Shown: piece by piece, positions 11,920 through 14,792 of the stretch | Layout of the letters: each line of letters starts with the position of its first letter | How positions within the stretch are numbered: the first letter of the stretch is position 1 | Source: Planctomycetota bacterium | GTDB lineage: Bacteria > Planctomycetota > Brocadiia > JAJRTI01 | Direction of reading: 5' to 3' | Assembly (NCBI GenBank): GCA_024278415.1 | Contig: JAJRTI010000200.1 | Span: 1-14,792, forward strand | Length of the DNA: 14,792 bases | Notes under the pieces: model-generated | Seen by the model: the letters and a program-made list of their open reading frames with translations, nothing else | Told to the model about the DNA's origin: nothing | The model's database searches: none | Made by a program: the position numbers and the translations under genes

Positions 11920-14631
11920 CTACCACGGGCGCTCTGGCCAAGCGCCATTCGTCGGGAGAGTCTTGAGCCTGGCCACGAGCTTCTCGATGCCCGTGCGGCC
12001 AGCCTGTGCTCGGAAGCGCACGCCGCCGGCCGCGTAAGGCATCGTGCCGCAGGGGCCGCCCCCGGCCTCCTTGATCGAGCGGGCGAACATGCGCTCGATC
12101 TCGCGGTAGTCCGCGGCGAGGGCGTCGAGTTTCTCAACGACGGGCGCGAGCGCGGCCGCGTCACGCTGGCCGCGGGCGGCCGGGTAGACGCGGCGCAACT
12201 CGTCGAGCGCGAGGATGCGCCGTGCGAGCGTCTCGTAGATGTGCACGTCGTGGAGCAGGAAGTCGATGGTCACTTGGTTGCGCTTCGCCGATTTGCGCCA
12301 TTGCTCCAGGACCTTGCGGGCGCGCGTGCAGAAGGCGAGGAGCTTCTCGGCATCCGCCGGCAATGTCGGAGCCTTCTCAATGTCCGCCATGGTCGCGGCG
12401 GGCGCGGCGGCCAGGCGGACCTCCGCGTTGCGGCAGTCGCGCCAGAAGCGCTGCTCCTGGCGTTCGCCGAAGGGCGCGTGCACCGCGTGCATGACGTCCT
12501 CCGCGAGGCGGTCGCCGGCCAAGCCGAACCAATGCCGCGCGTAGCGCCAGCGAAAGTCGTCCTCGTCCGAGTTCGCCGGCTTCCACGCGCATTGCGCGCT
12601 GTAGAGCAGAGCGTAGTAGTTGAGTTCGAACAGATTGCGGCCGCCCCACATGCCGTGCACCCACGTGCACGTGCACTCGCCGGTCACCCCGCGCTCGACG
12701 GCCTCGGTGAGGAAGCCGCGGATGTTGCCGAATGTATCGTCGAAATCGTTGCGGTTGCGGCGATAGTAGCGCGTCACTGCCGGGGTGGCCCACACGTGCT
12801 CGAAGCCCAAGCCTTGGAGCGTCGCGAGCGTCGGGTAGGAGCGCTGATTGCCGTAGTGCCAGTCGAAAACCACGATGTCCTTCGCCAACAGGTCCGCGGC
12901 TTTGTTCGTGAGGCCGCGCTCGTGCCACCAGATCATCATCTTGCGCCCGCGGTCGGCGAGCAGCTTGCGCACGTGCATCATGTGCTCCGCGTACAGCCCG
13001 GTGCGGCCGATCTTGGCGATCTTGGCCTTGCACAAGGGGCACTTGCCGAAGCCGTGCCCGAACTCGTCGCCGCCCACGTGCTGGTAGCGCGCGCGGGGGA
13101 ACGCGTCGGCCATCTCGTCGAAGAGATCGCTGAAGAAGGCCCACACCTCTGGCTTAGACGAACAGAACACTCCGCCCGATTCGCGGAGGTGTGCGAGCTG
13201 CTTGTGGCGCAGCACCGCCCACGAATGCCCCAGCGTCTGAATCTGCGGCGTCAGCTCGATGCCGTGCTGCCAGGCGTATTCGCTCAACAGCTTGGCCTTC
13301 TCGTGCGTCATGGCGCCCGCGCCTTTCTCGCAGAGGAAGGGATACTTCTTGTAGTCGAACGTGCCGCCGTCCATGTAGGGCATGATCATGTTGATCTTGA
13401 CCGCCGCGAGTTCGCGGATCATGCGCTTCCAGTAGTCCACGTTGATCTCGCGCCAGGCGCCTTGAGAGAGCGCGATCATGACGAGGCGGTTCTCGATGGC
13501 CGGCCAGTCCACGATCTCGCAGCACGGTGCGCGGCCGGTGTCGCGGGCGAGTTGCGCGAGTGTCTGCGCGGCGAGCAGAAACCCCTGCCGCGAGTCGGCC
13601 TCGATGCGCACGCGGTCCGGCGAAATGACGAGCCGGTAGCCTTCGCTCTCTCGCGTCTTCGCCTTGGGCCAGGGAGCCTTCGCGGCCCGGGCCAGCGTCA
13701 CCTTGCCGGCCGCGGTCCCGCGCAGCGGCAGCGAGATGCCGTTGCGCTCTTTGAGGATCATAGCGACGCCCCGCGCCGCGGCCGTCAGGCCGGCCGGGCA
13801 GTCGAGCGCGGCCGCACGCAGGTCGAACCCGCCCTCGCGCAACGCGATGCGCTGTGGAATGGGGATCAGCGCGATCCCGCGGCTGCGCAGTTCTTTCGCC
13901 GCGACCTCCGCGTCTCGGCGCTCGCGTTCGCGGCGGCGTTTCACCTCCGCGAGCTTCTCCATCTCGGCCGCGAAGCGTTTGGCGAACGCGGCGTCGTCAC
14001 ATGAGACCGCGAAGTTGTCCCATTCCGTCGAGCCCGCGCCCGCGGCGGAGTCCTCGTCGGTGAGGTAGAATGCTGTCGCCTTGCCAATGTCGTCCATCTC
14101 CACTTTGCCCGAATCCCAGATCATTTGCTTGGAGTCGCGTTCGGCGGCCGCGTAGCGGAAGGTCGCGCGCGTGAGCGTGACGCGGGCGCGATACCACACC
14201 CCGAGCTTGAGCGGCTTCGTGGACCGCGCCCGATGCTGCCACTTGCCGTGGAGCCGGGTGTGCAGGTTCATCCAGCCGCCGGCGCTCGCGTAGACCATGT
14301 AGTGATGCGTGCTGGGCTGTTGCGACGTGAACTCTTGCGACTGCCGGCCGAAGCGCACGGGCCTGAAGTCGTAGGTGATCGTCAGCGCGCCGTGGGGCAT
14401 GGGCAGCGGCCCCACTTGCAGGCCTCCGCGCTTCCAGTGCGCCATCGATGTGCTTCGCAGCAGGCCATCGGCGACCTTTGCGTCGCCAACAACGGAAACG
14501 CATGGGCCGTTGATGGGCTGGGCGAAATCGACTTGCATGAGCGCGAACGAACTCGCGTTGAGCGGCGTCGACGCGAGTAGGGCTAGCGCAGCCAGGGGGC
14601 CGGCATGCCGCTTGGGTCGGAGCCTGTTCAT
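11920..14631 (-). CDS. Exported glycoside hydrolase family 20 (beta-N-acetylhexosaminidase-like) protein with N-terminal lectin-like domain
   Basis: From ATG 14631 the product has 903 residues. GH20 enzymes release terminal N-acetylhexosamines by substrate-assisted retaining catalysis. A signal peptide (GPLAALALLASTPLNA, about 11-26) is followed by a LamG/concanavalin-like sandwich (about 30-210), a charged coiled-coil stretch (about 216-252, EMEKLAEVKRRRERERRDAE), a GH20b-type alpha/beta domain (about 255-370, IPIPQRIALREGGF ... RQGFLLAAQTLAQLA) and the TIM barrel (from about 375). The catalytic Asp-Glu pair is intact in QHVGGDEFGHG (D522, E523); IWWHERG (567-573) and FDWHYG follow. Just after the catalytic pair is KCPLCKAK, a CxxC pair. 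The C-terminus, from about 700, is a helical region without a recognised family. The gene is intact and ends in TAG. It is probably the first gene of the unit with the TPR and propeller genes. Confidence 0.9.
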   Translation of the reverse strand: MNRLRPKRHAGPLAALALLASTPLNASSFALMQVDFAQPINGPCVSVVGDAKVADGLLRSTSMAHWKRGGLQVGPLPMPHGALTITYDFRPVRFGRQSQEFTSQQPSTHHYMVYASAGGWMNLHTRLHGKWQHRARSTKPLKLGVWYRARVTLTRATFRYAAAERDSKQMIWDSGKVEMDDIGKATAFYLTDEDSAAGAGSTEWDNFAVSCDDAAFAKRFAAEMEKLAEVKRRRERERRDAEVAAKELRSRGIALIPIPQRIALREGGFDLRAAALDCPAGLTAAARGVAMILKERNGISLPLRGTAAGKVTLARAAKAPWPKAKTRESEGYRLVISPDRVRIEADSRQGFLLAAQTLAQLARDTGRAPCCEIVDWPAIENRLVMIALSQGAWREINVDYWKRMIRELAAVKINMIMPYMDGGTFDYKKYPFLCEKGAGAMTHEKAKLLSEYAWQHGIELTPQIQTLGHSWAVLRHKQLAHLRESGGVFCSSKPEVWAFFSDLFDEMADAFPRARYQHVGGDEFGHGFGKCPLCKAKIAKIGRTGLYAEHMMHVRKLLADRGRKMMIWWHERGLTNKAADLLAKDIVVFDWHYGNQRSYPTLATLQGLGFEHVWATPAVTRYYRRNRNDFDDTFGNIRGFLTEAVERGVTGECTCTWVHGMWGGRNLFELNYYALLYSAQCAWKPANSDEDDFRWRYARHWFGLAGDRLAEDVMHAVHAPFGERQEQRFWRDCRNAEVRLAAAPAATMADIEKAPTLPADAEKLLAFCTRARKVLEQWRKSAKRNQVTIDFLLHDVHIYETLARRILALDELRRVYPAARGQRDAAALAPVVEKLDALAADYREIERMFARSIKEAGGGPCGTMPYAAGGVRFRAQAGRTGIEKLVARLKTLPTNGAWPERPW

Positions 14632-14638
14632 TTGCGTT

Positions 14639-14644
14639 CTCCTC
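14639..14644 (-). promoter_or_regulatory. Ribosome binding site of the GH20 gene
   Basis: GAGGAG on the - strand lies 7 bases upstream of ATG 14631. This favours that start over the upstream in-frame start at 14673, which would add 14 polar residues ahead of the signal peptide. I could not pick out a convincing promoter in the remaining bases to the right edge. Confidence 0.7.
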
Positions 14645-14747
14645 ACTTGGCCGAGCGACTTGCAAAACCCCAATAGGCCGAGGCCTCGCGCTTAACATCA
14701 TGCATGGCGGAGGTGTCGAACGCGGCGCCGCCGAGATGCGAGCGCGG

Positions 14748-14780
14748 GAGCGCTCCGCTTGTAGTGGCGACCGTCAGGGC
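14748..14780. repeat. Interspersed palindromic element sharing CCGCTTGTAGT with the 5569 region
   Basis: GGAGCGCTCC (14748-14757) is a perfect palindrome. It overlaps CCGCTTGTAGTGGCGA (14755-14770), which closely matches CCGCTTGTAGTAGGGCGA at 5569-5586. Both are followed by a GC hairpin arm (CGCC here, TCGCCC at 5590). It lies upstream of the GH20 gene near the window edge and is non-coding. Confidence 0.45.
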
Positions 14781-14792
14781 GCCCTCTGCGCC

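Noticed and set aside
12241..14004. 587-codon open frame on the + strand
   Set aside because: It is antisense to the GH20 catalytic domain, whose motifs are intact on the - strand. Long shadow frames are common at this GC content.

Overview
The window is about 14.8 kb of GC-rich bacterial DNA with strong G/C preference at third codon positions. It has no rRNA, tRNA, CRISPR array or transposase. The gene content points to an uncultured member of the Planctomycetota or a related PVC-type phylum. It includes a very large exported PQQ-like beta-propeller protein carrying methyltransferase, malectin and LamG-like modules, an exported TPR protein, a family 20 glycoside hydrolase, a Hanks-type kinase and many GC-rich interspersed palindromes. 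This taxonomic guess rests on domain architecture only.

Left part (1-2600, + strand). The window opens with three copies of a C-run/G-run palindrome lying in the reading frame of a DegT/DnrJ/EryC1/StrS-family protein. That protein has lost the loop carrying the PLP-binding lysine. It overlaps by 11 bases a well-preserved DUF72 (YecE-like) gene. Next comes a decayed zinc-ribbon/membrane protein gene, then a recognisable sigma70-like promoter.

Middle left (2630-5270). A Ser/Thr kinase with a C-terminal Ig-like domain (+ strand) converges on an exported protein with a beta-helix-like middle and a carboxypeptidase-regulatory-like C-terminus (- strand). The 630 bases upstream of the latter hold no credible gene but a dense array of at least nine short palindromes.

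Right part (5900-14631, - strand). This is a probable transcription unit read from right to left: GH20 beta-N-acetylhexosaminidase-like enzyme, then TPR protein, then PQQ-like propeller protein. The last two overlap by ATGA. All three products carry export signals, which suggests an envelope or periplasmic locus for glycan processing (inference). The propeller gene is interrupted by one in-frame TAG within a motif I recognise from this family. The rest of the gene, about 1,590 codons, is open.

I found no clear new defence or biosynthetic system. The best leads are the amber-interrupted propeller gene, the lysine-less DegT homologue, and the palindrome arrays.
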